Shown piece after piece: positions 1 to 11,035 of a DNA stretch of 64,000 nucleotides. Positions within the stretch are counted from its first letter, which is position 1, and the number at the start of each line of letters is the position of its first letter. The DNA comes from Limnomonas spitsbergensis. Lineage: Eukaryota; Chlorophyta; Chlorophyceae; Chlamydomonadales. The stretch spans positions 248,001-312,000 of the forward strand of contig JAYJMM010000099.1 of assembly GCA_037349105.1 (NCBI GenBank), given 5' to 3'. A program made the position numbers and the translations under genes. Under the pieces are notes generated by a model. That model was not told the origin of the DNA, searched no databases, and saw only the letters and a program-made list of their open reading frames with translations.

Positions 1-147
1 GAGGGTGTGGAATAGGGTATGGAGCAGGGTATAGATCAGGCGATGAGCAGGTGGTTGGGGTTGGTGAGGGTGCAGGCCTGGGCCGCGAAGGGAGGACCTG
101 CAAGCACAATAGGATCTCCCCCCACCTCCCCTTATTCTGCCTGGCAG

Positions 148-370
148 GTAGTCAGCCGTGGGGCCTCCGGCCGGAGGTAGCTGAAATGTAGTTGAGCCAC
201 GCCAAAATTGGCACTGCTGCCTCCTGCTGCCTTGCCGGTGGTCAGCCGATCTCACTGGAGGAGTGTAGCTGAAATGTAGCTGAAATGTAACGGAAACGTA
301 CCTGAACTGTAGCAAAGCCACACACCACATATACATTGCTGCCCCTGCTGCTTCACAGGTTGTTAGTCGC
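148..370 (+). repeat. Ladder of three exon-start copies upstream of a real exon
   Basis: Three sites start with a GTNGTNAGYCG-like sequence coding for V-V-S-R, each after a pyrimidine-rich CAG or CCG: 148, 238 and 359. The first two run into stop codons within a few codons; the third opens the real exon. The sequence between copies is also related (GTAGCTGAAATGTAG, then GAGCCAC, then a GCTGC-rich acceptor), so the repeated unit is about 90-120 bp and spans the 3' splice site. Bases 1-147 show no coding signal and are probably intron. Confidence 0.7.
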
Positions 371-2243
371 GCACACCGCATGGGGGCTGTTCAGACAGTC
401 CATGTGGAGCTGCTGGCCATGCGGGACACCATGGAGCATGACATGCTGCGGCTGGCTGCACTGCAAGACACAGCGACTGGGGCAGCGGGCGGGCGGGCAG
501 GGGCGGATCTAGATCTGGGTGTGCAGACTGATGTCGAATTCAACACTGGCGGGCAAGCGGAGGTGGATCTAGATCTGGACACCAGCCATGCGGGCGCGCG
601 GGAGGCTGGTTGCGCTGCTGCCCGCATGGGCTGTCAGGAGGAAGCTACAACGCGCCAGATGGTGGGTTGGTATAACAAGGTGTGGGGTGCCCTCCGCATT
701 GGTTAGGAGTCCTGTCAGAGCAATGCTGCCCGAGGGGTAAAAAGCCGTTTGCAAACACGCACTGATCCCAAACACCAAACCTTGGTCACTGATCTCTAAA
801 CCCTGAACCCTGTACCAGGTTGAGGTGGCAGGGTCCGCAGAGGGTACTGCTGCAGCGGTCAGCGTCGCTAGCCCTCCTGCTGGCCGGACCAGCGACCACA
901 GCGAGGGATCAGGTCCCATGAGTGTGGACGCCGCCCGCCTCACGACTGAAGATGTGGGCGCCTCGCGCCTCGCTGCTGAGGATGCGGGCGCTGACCAGGC
1001 CATCGGCGGCCAACAGGCCGTGGCTGCTGTGAGCTCAAGCGGGGCTGTGTCGGTCGCTGCTGCCGACAGAGCTCGGATTGAACGCCACTTCCTGTTCCTG
1101 AGGCTACGCAAGGTAATGCTGGCAATGCAGAATACCCTGAACCCTAAACCCGAGCAGCAGGCCCTGAACCCCCATAGCACCAGGAGCTTGAATGATGCAT
1201 GGTGTAATGCATTGATGAAGCATGTATGTGTGTTTTGCGTTTGAACCGATGGGATGACGCTGCAAGCTCCCCTTCAAAAGGGCCTCGGAGGGCAGAGATC
1301 GAAAGACAGGGTCTTCATTTGGGAAAGTTATGACTTGGTGTTTTGTGGGGAGCCAGGGGGGGGGGGGGAGGCATTCTAGCTCCCCACTCCCCCAGACTTG
1401 TATGACCTGTCCTGATGTTTCCTCCTGTCCTCCATTTTGAAATCCGAATTTACTAGAGTGTGGATCTGATGCTGGATCTAAGGCTAGATCTTTGTGCACA
1501 CCTTTCAGGTGGCTGTTGCGCGGTTGCCAGAATGGCAGGGCTTGGCTATGAGCCTTGAGGGGGTGGAGGGTGAGAGACGGGAGGAGGCATGGGATGACGG
1601 GCGAGCGGGCAGGGGCGGCAGGCTGCTGAGCAGGCGCCAGCAAGAGGGCCCAGCAGCAGCCACGCAGCAACACCAGCAACACCGGCATCCAGCCACAACC
1701 ACGCATCAACAACTGCAACACCCGGCAACAGCCATGCAACAACAAATGCAACGGCGCCATCTATCCGCAGCCACGCAGCAACAGCCACCACAGCCAGAGC
1801 TTTCGCCGTCAACCACGCGGAGGCAGTATCATCCGCTCCACGCCTCACCACAACCTCCACAGCACCAACAGCAGCAGCAACAGCAGACATGGTATCCTGA
1901 TGCAGCTCACTCCCAGCAGCAGCAGCAGGTGGGATGTCTCTTCCAGCAAATCCAGCACAATGCTGTGAGGGAGCAAGGGGGACACGGTCCAGACCAAGCC
2001 GCAGTATTTGCAGCGGCGGCGGAAGCACCGGCCGTTGTTCCCTCGCGGAGACCTCAGGAGGAATTCCAGGCAGGCCCCTCCTCCACTGCTGCTGCTGCTA
2101 CTGGTGTGCCGCAGCAACAACATGAACAGTATCAGAAGCAACAGCAGCAACAGGATCAGCAGCGACGGGAGTTGTTGCCGGACGACGAGGGAGCTCCCCA
2201 GCCTAAAAGAAAAAAAGTATGCTTTGCAGATGATACGGCGTAG
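359..2243 (+). CDS. Gln-rich probable nuclear protein, last three exons (5' end outside window)
   Basis: Exons 359-679, 819-1112 and 1509-2243 are joined by introns with AAG|GT donors and CAG|GT acceptors. All boundaries are phase 0 and the exon lengths (321, 294, 735 nt) are multiples of three, giving 448 residues plus stop. The first exon starts V-V-S-R and has a Leu/Met-rich helical stretch followed by an acidic Asp/Leu motif seen twice (AGADLDLG, AEVDLDLD). The second is Ala/Ser-rich and ends in a basic patch (RARIERHFLFLRLRK). The third is dominated by Gln/His/Pro runs and ends with PKRKKVCFADD before the stop. PKRKK is a plausible nuclear localisation signal, and KVCF fits the short PP1-docking RVxF pattern, though that pattern is common by chance. 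I do not recognise a family. A transcription or chromatin role is only a guess from composition. Telomere-like CCCTGAACCC motifs sit in both introns beside splice sites. Confidence 0.75.
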
Positions 2244-2360
2244 TCCAGATCTTTGACAATGCAGCTGATCCTTGTTTGGCATATGTAGACCTGAACCCTG
2301 ATCCTCAACAGCAGCTGTTAGAAGAGCAGGCTGGTACCCTTTTGGTCTCTTCAGTAGTAT

Positions 2361-2435
2361 TTTTCAGTCCATCAGAGCATCACATTTGATGATGCATTGG
2401 GAAGGTGCCCGCAAACCGGTTAAAGCACTTAATAC
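2361..2435 (+). repeat. Dispersed repeat A, copy 1
   Basis: The sequence TCAGTCCATCAGAGCATCAC, then TTTGATG, CCCGCAAACCGG and AGCACTT is shared with 6009-6090 and 36088-36159. The 36-kb copy is the target in which the large 9.94-kb element sits, so this copy serves as a comparison for the unoccupied site. Confidence 0.7.
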
Positions 2436-3224
2436 TCGATTGAACTTACGGGTTCATCAGACCTAGCTGGAGCTGTTCGAGCGCTAGTTACTGATATGGA
2501 CCGGGTGGCAACAGCATGCCTTCAAGTGTCCTTGAGAGGGGAGTCGTAATGTTTTTGCTCAAGACAAGGTCTCGACGGCATGAGTTGGCTATAGGTCTAG
2601 TCCTCAGGAGAAGAATCCACGCAGCCTTGGAAGTGCCCGTGCAGGAAATGACGTTACCGGTATACCTCTGGGCATGGCTCCATGCATCATCTTCTGCAAC
2701 TACCGCCAGAGGGAAGTGCATCGGAGAGCGTTCATCATGTTTTGGTTGGCCACATGACTTGCTAGCTGGACCCCCGGCTGGAGGTTGGCCAGGCCTGCAG
2801 TTTGGGGTAGGCCTACCCACCGGGCATACCCTGCATCCGGCCCGACTTCACAAATTTGTCCAAGAAGCCTGTTAAGGGAGAAAGGCGTGCGGCTGTTAGG
2901 AAGGAGGTACGGCGTCCCTCCTTGATGCATCTATAGCAGGTGTAGGCCAGACAGTGAAACATGACATTTCTCAAGTATATGGGCAACGTTCATTACACGG
3001 GAAGTGTCTGGTTAGTGAGGCAAGATATGCAAATGTACACATCACGTCGTCAAAGTCCCAATATGCCTGGGTAGGCTTTTCCCTTAGGGCGTATGATGCA
3101 TGCCTTGGGAGTGCGTCGAGTCAAGGAACGGGCAGCCTGACCTATTTTGGTCCTTGATGTTAGCACCCCACCCGCCAACACCAGCCTACTAGCTGTTATG
3201 GGGCAAGGCAACACGTTGGTGATG
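2436..3224. other. No recognisable gene
   Basis: Short open frames exist on both strands (for example 2516-2875 +), but none has recognisable domains or convincing splice sites. I see nothing definite here. Confidence 0.5.
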
Positions 3225-3360
3225 GTTCACCTCTAGGCCCTGCTCAAAAGGCTCGGCGGCATGGGATCCCACCCTAAATCGGCTGGGAGGAAGGAAACAT
3301 AACTAGCTGTACAGAAAATTAATGAAAGAAGGGAAATCAAGTTAGGGGAACCCCCTGGGG
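3225..3360 (-). mobile_element. Probable 3' end fragment of LINE family X
   Basis: The plus strand reads CACCTCTAGGCCCTGCTCAA followed by a G-rich stretch. This matches the terminal segment found at 4925-5000, 56030-56100 and, inverted, 52790-52860. Read on the minus strand it corresponds to the 3' untranslated tail of LINE family X. It is short and diverged. Confidence 0.4.
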
Positions 3361-3584
3361 GAACGTACTAGCATGTATCATTCACACATGTGATATGTTC
3401 ATACTCTTCACATGCAGGGAGACATCCTCAATGATGACACGGTAACAATCAGTGATGCAGCAGCATGTGAAATATTCTACACTACCCGATTACAGGTAGA
3501 GGGCGCCCTCTCGGCTCAAAGAACATTCATCAAGGTAGAAAGAAGAACAATCGCGCTGGGGGTGCTGCCAACCGTCAGGGTAAC

Positions 3585-3672
3585 CCGGTACGGAAACACG
3601 GTACGGGAATACGGTGCGGTACGGTACGGATACGGTACGGACAAAAGGGACGGTACGGTAGGCCAGTACGGT
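3585..3672. repeat. GTACGG-rich short repeat, copy 1
   Basis: Iterated GTACGG/ATACGG hexamers lie between CTGCCAACCGT (about 3566) and AGGCCAGTACGG. The same arrangement, including AGGCCAATACGG and CTGCCAACCGT, occurs at 4677-4745, so this is a dispersed unit rather than a chance microsatellite. From 3673 to 4676 I see no supportable gene. Confidence 0.6.
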
Positions 3673-4676
3673 CCAAGATTTTCCCCATTTTCAAGGCTCA
3701 GAACAGCAGGATCCACACAAAGAAACACATGCATGCAACACTCACATGAATGTTTGACCCCATGCACATCCTGACATACTGCATGGCTGCATGACAGTTT
3801 CCATGCAATTTTTGCATGGCCCCCAAATAACCACCAAGGATCTCCATGCATGCATGCAGATTTACCAGGCTGACATGATAGGAGAAAATATGATCATTGA
3901 TGCAATCCCAAACTCCTCACAGATCGCCATTACAATGTTCCAACATGCCATTCAGCATTTCAGTAATTCAGCTAGTCCATATAAACGCTACCCACCAGCA
4001 TGGCACATGAAATTTTACATGCATGAATATAGCAATAGAAACAAGAGGCCTCAGAATCACCTTGCATAGTTGCTGAGTTGCATGGCATGCATGGAAATCA
4101 CTTCGTAACAAGACACGGAGCTCCTGTGTCTTGCCTCCCTCGTGGGAGTCCTGGACTCATGGGCTCCTACTCCTCATGGCCTCCTGCCCTCCTCCCTCTA
4201 TGCAGCTTTGGATCGTGACTTGGCGCCAAGTTCTGTCTTATTGCCACTAGGTTTTGGGGTAGACTTGTACTTTCACGAGCAACGAATGCCTCTTTACCAC
4301 TGGAAGCGAGCGAGCTTACGTAGATTTTGATGCCCTGGATGTGTGGACTGTGGACGGTGTGGATTTGCCAGACGAGGGAGACGATCACACGACATCACCG
4401 CAATATGCCTGTATCACCCGTCCTAACGTCTTACACGCCACAACTTGTCCTGTTATGCCCGCGAGGCGATTGGTAAATCGCGTAGTGTTGACGATAATAT
4501 CATTACAAAATTTGCATCGCCCACGCTTGGCCTGGCCTGCCTTCGATGACGGCTGCAAAATCCAATGCGAATCAGCCGTGTACGCTGCATTCCTAGGACG
4601 TGTTCTCAGCGCTACCTCCATCGCTCTCATGCAGTCATGCAGTGCAGGAAATGGCGACCGTACTTGGCCGTGTTGC

Positions 4677-4745
4677 AAACGGTACGGTACGGTACGGATA
4701 CGGTACGGGATTTTAGGCCAATACGGCCCGTACTGCCAACCGTAC
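4677..4745. repeat. GTACGG-rich short repeat, copy 2
   Basis: This is a second copy of the unit at 3585-3672. It has four consecutive TACGG steps, then GGATACGG, AGGCCAATACGG and CTGCCAACCGT. The order of the flanking motifs differs, which suggests an inverted-repeat-like or rearranged unit. Confidence 0.6.
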
Positions 4746-4924
4746 ACATCTCATTGCCCACAACACGGGCATACAGGATTCGCTTGCTCCTCCTGCCAAC
4801 TCTGCACCAGTAGTTAGCAACTTAGCATTGCAAAGCAGGTACCAGAAGGATCTGTAACCCCAACGCATCGTCCAAGGGAACATGTTGCTCCTGCCACCAT
4901 CCTGGCATCCCGCCCATCAACATG

Positions 4925-5095
4925 TCAATAATGTTACACCTCTGGGCCCGCGTGGGCGCCCAACTGTTCAGAACGGAGAAGAAGGAACTCAATGGAAGGG
5001 GGGGGGAAGGAACAAAAGGAAAGACAAAGAATACCACGCCCGAAATCTGAGTTCCACTAAAGACTAGCCCTCAACAAAGCCTACAAAACAAAAAT
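4925..5095 (-). mobile_element. LINE family X, 3' end
   Basis: On the minus strand a short reading frame ends in FVGFVEG followed by a TAG stop. A tail then follows that contains GGCGCCCACGCG and CCAGAGGTGTAAC (its complement lies at 4935-4970). The same FV..xxIVEG-stop and tail are seen at 55866-56000 and 56030-56290 (minus) and, with a longer reading frame, at 52486-52870 (plus). Only the last few hundred bases of the element are present. Confidence 0.6.
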
Positions 5096-5334
5096 ACCCC
5101 GGGGATCTTGTCACCTTCCCCGGGTTTCTTTTGGTGTCTTTTCTTTTTCTTGAACCCTTCGCACTTTTTCAGGGTAGTTTTCTTTCGGGTGCGAACAACC
5201 ATCGACGTGTCAGTGCAAGAACGCACGGTATGCAGAATTGTTTTCTGCCACCGGCATGTGTCGAACTCGCGACCTCAGTTCGACCAATGTCAGCGATTCT
5301 AGTACGCGACTAATACCCTTACATCAGGATCAGT

Positions 5335-5740
5335 GTGCGCTAAGTTTGGCTGGGTGGCCTGCGAGCGACGTCATCGCCGCGCAGCGCATAATGTGCGATA
5401 GCTTTTCGAATACATGGCAACATCCGACGTTGAGTAAAATATAATCACAATGCTAATGCGCTGCTTTTAATCGATGCCGCGCTTGCGGCGGATGACTGCG
5501 TAGCCACCCAGGCCGTGCATGCCGAGCGTCGCCACTCGTTTCGGTATGTAGCATGGGTGGTTGGCCGGCGAGAGATATCATCGGCCCCCAATTCGCAGCG
5601 AGTGCAATAACTTTTCGAATACACATGGCCTACACCCGACGTTGACTGCGTTAAATCACATTTTTGATGCGCATCTTTTGATCGCCTGCCCGGTGCCTTC
5701 TGAGCGCCGTGAGCCGTCCAGGCTGGCATAGTAGGTTCTT
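5335..5740. repeat. Two-copy tandem repeat of about 205 bp
   Basis: Segments around 5340-5540 and 5545-5740 match at several points: GGGTGG, TTTTCGAATACA, CATGGC, CCGACGTTGA and CTTTT.ATCG. Divergence is moderate. No coding function is evident. Confidence 0.55.
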
Positions 5741-5849
5741 GTCCTGCGTGTTGTGCTTTTTAGTCCCTTTTTTTTTCTAGGCACTCTTTTTTACAGCCTC
5801 CCATAAAGGCGATTCCTAAAACAATAAACCCCAAAAAGCAAGCGTAACC

Positions 5850-5960
5850 CACCCGTGCCTGGCCGCGACGGCGCCCCACTGATCAGAAGGGAGAACATAA
5901 GAAACTAAAAAGGGGGCAAAATAGAGGAAAAGGACCAAAAAGGAAGGCCGGAGAGGCAAA
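5850..5960 (-). mobile_element. Diverged LINE family X tail
   Basis: GGCGCCCCACTGATCAGAAG followed by an A/G-rich run resembles the 4960-5030 tail (GCGCCCAACTGTTCAGAACG plus an A/G-rich run). This is homology by eye over a short stretch only. Confidence 0.35.
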
Positions 5961-6008
5961 CGAGACTGGCGCCTCAGAATCCCTGAAGACTGTGTAATTT
6001 TGACACGT

Positions 6009-6090
6009 TTTTACAGTCCATCAGAGCATCACATTTGATGCATGGGACATGCATGTGCCCGTCAACCGGTACAAGCACTTGATACACTAG
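6009..6090 (+). repeat. Dispersed repeat A, copy 2
   Basis: Same order of blocks as copy 1: ACAGTCCATCAGAGCATCAC, TTTGATGCATG, GTCAACCGGT, AAGCACTTGATAC. It is an unoccupied version of the site that holds the large element at 36 kb. Confidence 0.7.
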
Positions 6091-6379
6091 GACTGAAAGC
6101 GAAAACCAGTGACCCGCATGGGCTAGCAACAAGCACACAACCACGACAGTGGCGTGGAAATGAACCCCATAGTGCAGAAGATAAGCCCCAGCCATAAAAC
6201 ATGACGTGGGTGCAAAAGAGTTCGATTGAGCACCCTCTAGAGGATTAGGGGGGAGACGGGAAATTTGGCAACGTTTTGAGATGATTCCCTCTTTTCATCA
6301 TACACTGAAAGATAAAAGAACCAACTTTCTTCCAAAACACAGATGCATAATCCTCTGCGATTAGTTTCCCCGCACTCCA

Positions 6380-7500
6380 TTTGCGTACCGTTTCATGGCC
6401 TCATTCTCGTCCTCTAGGACATTATGGAAAGTAAGTTTAAATTGAAAACGAAGGTCTATGTAGAACGGGCAGTAAATCATGTGAAGCTCATCCTCCCGAC
6501 ATTAAAGATTGCAACATCTACAAATCCTCTCGCTACGAGGCACACAAGGTTTCTCAAAGCGCCCCGTCTCAACATTAAGCCAATGCGACCCCATCTGATA
6601 CCGGGCTATCTACAGCAAAAATAATATTGGGCTTGTTCAAATTGTACCAGAAAGTCTCCTTCACATCACGCTTACGGTAATTATGAACCATTTAGAGTAC
6701 GTAGACAACTTGAACCCCGAGCGTTCCGAGTCAGGAGTAGCACGTACTGATAGGGCCGTACGTGGCATATCCCTGGAAATTTTGAAAGCCACTGATCCCT
6801 AGCTGAATTCAGAATTACCTCAATATCCAAAGAGGTATTGGCTGAAGCAGCCAATAAATCAATACCCAGAGTATCGAGGACAGAAAACCAGCCGAACAAA
6901 GTGAAGTGCCAGCCTTCGCCAAATCATAAATTTCATGCATAGCCATTTTCACGGGGTCATCGTCATGCCTCAGATTAATTATATTCCAGATACTCAGGGT
7001 CTGCTGAAATATACTTAAGATAGGGGGGTCACGGTGTCAAAGTTCACTCATGAGAATATATTCGGCCACATACTTGCGAAAACCTAAACACTTCCTAAGG
7101 AAACCCTTGTGAATTACCTCCAAATATCTAGAGAAACCAGTATCTGGCAAGCCGACTATTTTCGCAAGGAGACCTGGTCCCCAAATTTCACAATAAAAAA
7201 ACAGAATAGGCTTCACAAAAGAGAAAAAAATATGACATTTAATGTGAACATTGTGTATGTCAAGCTCATGACATCTCCGGACCATGGCATACAAAGCTGC
7301 CCTCCGTCCCATTGTTGACACAACGTCTACCTGCTCCCTCATACCCTCTGCCTCATCAAATAACATACACAAGTAGATGAAAAAGGGCTTAATATCAAGA
7401 ACGCTACCGTCATAAGACAGAGATGCCAAACGACGGCAACATTTCTGGTTAAAAACTACTGCTTCAGTTTTTTGTATACTGACAGCCAAGGCATTGTGGC
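6380..7500 (-). pseudogene. LINE family Z remnant: reverse transcriptase C-terminus and CCHC knuckle
   Basis: Minus-strand frame 7489-7037 (150 codons) has the post-catalytic part of a non-LTR reverse transcriptase: AVSIQKTEAVVFNQ, LDIKPFFIYLCMLFDEAEGM, GRRAALYAMVRRC, and FFYCEIWGPGLL. Further along the same strand (about 6640-6380) a separate frame reads RYQMGSHWLNVETGRFEKPC then ERICRCC, a stop, and EDELHMIYCPFYIDLR. This is the terminal CCHC zinc knuckle (CX2C...HX4C) typical of LINE proteins. The reading frame is broken between 7037 and 6640 and by a TAA within the knuckle, and an upstream stop and unrelated sequence mark 5' truncation near 7500. This is a dead copy. Its sequence is distinct from families X and Y in this window. 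Confidence 0.75.
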
Positions 7501-7906
7501 GACTAAAAAATGGAGAGCATTAAACTAACCCTCAACAATGCCCACATCGCAGTCTACAAAAGCCCAACAACATGTAGCAGCAGCTGGCACCCCCATCATC
7601 GAAGCGGCCGTGCTAACAAAAGCAACAACAGCCACAACACCTTGCAGCCTGGTCATGCTAACTGGGTTCATCCATCGGCGCATCAGCCATACGAGCGGCC
7701 GTGGATGCTGCTCGTGCTACTGTGAGTAGCCAACTTCAAAACTGGCCCTGTCAGATTAATCAGCATGACATCCCGTCCCCTCAGCCTGCCCAACAAGGTG
7801 GCAGCGGTATGTCAATCATGGTATGCGTATCATTGTCTTCAATGCTACGACTAGCAGCAAGTCCAGCCCTAACCAGCAAGCCAACTAACACACCGCACTG
7901 ACGCAG

Positions 7907-8644
7907 AAGTCAGGCTGGAAGCGCAGCAGAAAAGGTGGCCTTGGTGGATGCATTCAGAGTTCCACGACATGAGATGTGGGGCGATGTGCTTCTACATGCT
8001 CTGGAGGATGCCCAACCCATTGTACCAGAGGCTCTGGTTCTGGAGCTGCAGCAGGCGGTGCAATTGCTGAACGGGGATGACATGGTGGGGGCGGATCTCT
8101 AGATATGATGAGCATGCTCAGCCAGGTGACCGTTTGATCATGACCATGGTGAGCTCGACACGAACCCAGATTTGTGGGCAGTTTGAAAAAATAGCTGTAT
8201 GACATGTATTCATGATTAAGGGTTGTCTCGAACATTTCTCCATCTCACATCAGCCCTCCCCCCCGGGAAAACTTGTTTGTAGGTGGCCTTCTGCTGGAGA
8301 GGCCGGATCTAAGGTGGCTCAGACCCGTGCAACAACTGGCTGTGATGAGGGCAGCTGCAATCCCCTGCGAGCATCGTAGAACCTTTCCTGCTGGAGTTCA
8401 GGACCAAGAGCCCCGAGCGCAACTGTTGTGACCCGAGGTTGCTGCTCACATGCTCCTTGCTTGGGGAATTGCAGCTCCAGAATGCATCTGGCTGTCCGCT
8501 GCAGCAAGCGACCAGGTGTCGTGATTGGCAGACCTGGCTACGCTCATGGATGAGCATGGGCGGAGCAGGCCTAATTGGGCCTCAAGCTCTCAACAATCAG
8601 CAGCATGGCGGCCATGCCCCGTTTCAGAAAGCTTCGCCTTCTAG
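7907..8644 (+). pseudogene. Decayed two-exon gene with CGA-to-TGA stops
   Basis: Two protein-like stretches lie on the plus strand. The first, about 7908-8102 after an ACGCAG acceptor, reads EKVALVDAFRVPRHEMWGDV then LLHALEDAQPIVPEALVLEL and ends at TAG. The second, 8283-8644 after TTTGTAG, reads LLLERPDLRWLRPVQQLAVM in frame and continues to a TAG at 8642. It is interrupted by TGA at 8429-8431 and 8522-8524. Both TGA codons lie where CGA (Arg) would keep the frame, so each needs only one C-to-T change. The amino-acid texture resumes after each stop (AAHMLLAWGIAAPECIWL; LADLATLMDEHG). I do not recognise the family. It is called a pseudogene on the stops and on the mismatched exon phase. Confidence 0.5.
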
Positions 8645-9975
8645 TTCAGTGTGCTTGTTTGGTTTATTACTTTGCACATTTTCTTGAGCTGTCTTCAGTC
8701 TCTCCCCGACAGCCCATAACAGCTGCATGCAGTGCTAGCTCGTTTCAGGAGACATGGGACCATTTTGGCGCGATGTCACCCACTTTCTGGTGCACCTACC
8801 ATAAAACCGGATAGGATTCATGCACCCCTAGTATTTTGCATATTTTATTGGAACTAGTATAGTGCTTGAGGGACTTCGCCGTCTCTAAGAACATGTTAAT
8901 AAGAACAGCGCATACCCGCAGGGTATAAGTAGCTGAACGCACGGCCGCTTGGGGCGGCTGATAGGGGATGAGCAAGCGCTATTCCATGTACCATGGGGGA
9001 GTGGGTGGTTGTAGGTAGGCACATCCAGTACCATGGTGCAGCAATGCTATATATATCATGCGCATGCAATAAACACATGACTCTGCGCCGCGCAACGGTG
9101 AAAATTTGAAATTAATTCCTTTATGCGGCTGCGCAATGGCTGTTTGACTGGGTTTTGACTGGATTTTTGTGTCCATGCGACCCCCTCCTTGACTGACTGG
9201 TATGCGCAGCCGGTTTTTGAATAAATATTAAACCGCGCAGCTGGTCCGCGCACCCCCACAATAATTGATTCGTTGTAGTGTCAAACCGGTTCTATGCTTA
9301 TGTTATCTTAGCCTATAGCTAGGTATAAGTGTTAGGCATACACGTTCTTGAGATTTACATGGTTGCCGCTGACGTGTTTCGCTGACGTGGGTTGCCTGCA
9401 TTGTCACTGCAAGTCGTGCATGCGTTGGTTAAGGTTCAGGGAACACGCTGACGTGGTATGCCAGCAATGTCATTGCTTGTTGTTCCTGTTCAGTATGTCT
9501 TTCGTGCGCTGCGGGTTCCGATACCGCGCCTGCGTTCCTGCTCATGCGCTGCGGGTTCTGATACCGCGTCGTGCCAGCTTTGGCGCATTTCCTGTCAGGT
9601 GTTGTCACCGTACCTATTGCAGTAATGCAGTCCACATTTCCCCACATTTCCTTAACTTTTGATATTTAAGAGTCGTCTTGGAGCTCGCTATGCTTCACAA
9701 ATCTTTACCTCATCAATGTATCTGACATCCATTCTGTAAAGTGTTCCTACCTGGCGGTAGCATAAAAAACAGACCGAGTATTAAATGTTGAGTTCAGGAC
9801 ACATCAATTTTGAGCTAGTGATAATGTGTTAACCATTTCGAAATTGCAGGCATCAAAAGCGCTCCTGAAGACTTCAATCCCTAGCGCCTTTGTAGGTTGT
9901 ACGTGTGTATCCTTCCGATCGAGCGTTGCTGGCGTGACAATATGTTGATTTTTTTTGCCACATGCTTCATCAAGG
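8645..9975. other. Non-genic stretch with short repeats
   Basis: No gene is supportable. A short tandem lies at about 9508-9575 (GCGCTGCGGGTTC.GATACCGCG, two copies). A GCTGACGTGG/TGCC.GCAATGTCA motif is repeated at 9365-9475. At 9085-9235 a GCGCAACGG-GAAAATT motif also occurs near 47359. A pyrimidine tract at 9943-9957 probably belongs to the acceptor of the next gene. Confidence 0.5.
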
Positions 9976-10650
9976 CTGCCAGCCGCTCTTCCTAAGGAAG
10001 TGAAAGTAAGTTCCTGGTGCCAATGGTAGGTATACAGACTTGGTTTATCAGTACAATTTTCTCATGTCAGGCACCTTGCTTGCAGGCGGTGAAGCTCCCA
10101 TACGAGAAGCTCCCATCCGAGCTCCCAGTCCCATTAGAGGGCCCCATTGTTCCCCTCCCGAAAGTGCTGGCTGGACCCTCTGTGCTGCCGGGCCCCTCAG
10201 ATGCCAAGCGCCTTGAAAGTAAACTTGTACTTCATCGCCTCCTTTTTTCAAGACTGACCATGACATCTCATATGTTGAGTAGTTGGCTAGCAGCAGGAAT
10301 GAAGACCTGTTCAAACTTTCTCGGATAGCGGCTAGGCTGCCCCGACAGAGACACCCGTCGCAGGAGGTACTGCTCCTGCCCCGTTGAAAGCTGACTCTGT
10401 CGCTCCCGCAGATGTGGCTATTGGTCCAGGGCTTGAGAAAAGTGGAAGAACATGCCTCAGCCTCAAATTGAGCCAAATATCCAGCCAGTCCAATATCTTA
10501 CCTTCAGATAAAGCCTACAGAGTTTCCAGTCAATTCTTGCCATACCATTTCACACAAAAGGCTAAGATTCCCTGTTGCGAAGCTAGCGTGTTTATAGTTG
10601 CTTTGTTTATAAAGCCATATTTGTACGCTGTTTGCAAACGCTCTATCTAG
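9976..10650 (+). CDS. Small Pro/Ala-rich protein, three exons (5' end uncertain)
   Basis: Three stretches have consistent splice phases: 9976-10005 (LPAALPKEVK, donor GTAAGT), 10086-10218 (acceptor TTGCAG, 44 codons plus one base, donor GTAAAC) and 10349-10650 (acceptor GACAG, two bases complete the codon, stop at 10648-10650). The second exon is a run of Pro, Leu and Val (AVKLPYEKLPSELPVPLEGP, then IVPLPKVLAGPSVLPGPSDA). The third begins TPVAGGTAPAPLKADSVAPA and ends in a hydrophobic, Cys-containing tail. No start codon is assigned; an upstream exon is likely. I recognise no domain. Low-complexity Pro/Ala composition makes chance coding-like texture possible, but the matching phases argue for a real transcript. 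Confidence 0.45.
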
Positions 10651-10861
10651 GGCGACTGCTGACTGCTGACTGCTGACGACAGCGGCTGACGACTGTTGAC
10701 GAAGATGAGACACACTCACACAATATGTGTGACCTGGTGTGTCAGGACGAGCCGTACGTGAGAGACTCCATGCGAGCGCCTTGCTTCATATATATATGGA
10801 TATCGCGTAACTGAAGTGTCATTTTGAGTTCGCTGATATAGGGCCTCATTCCGTTGCGGCT

Positions 10862-10910
10862 CTAAACCTCACTAAACCTATTTTAGGGTTTAGGGCCTAG
10901 GGTTTAGGCA
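10862..10910. repeat. Interstitial telomere-like inverted pair
   Basis: Two CTAAACC steps are followed directly by TTTTAGGGTTTAGGG and AGGGTTTAGG, so C-rich and G-rich telomere-type motifs face each other. A CTGCTGA microsatellite lies just upstream at 10659-10690. Confidence 0.75.
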
Positions 10911-11035
10911 TCTGCTCTACTAACGCTACTAACGACGCTCGCGAGTTGGGGAAGGCCCGGCGAACCGGCTCCGGAACAAGTCTCGGCGAACCTGCCATGG
11001 CTGCAGTTTCAGATAGTATAATTACTGTACCCTCA

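Noticed and set aside
569..1180. 203-codon minus-strand frame
   Set aside because: It is the shadow of the plus-strand exons at 359-679 and 819-1112, which have matching splice phases, and it crosses an intron.
5190..5330. tRNA-like SINE head on the minus strand (GGTCGCGAGTTCGACA resembles a B box)
   Set aside because: The T stem cannot pair, no good A box or anticodon arm is seen, and no second copy was noticed.
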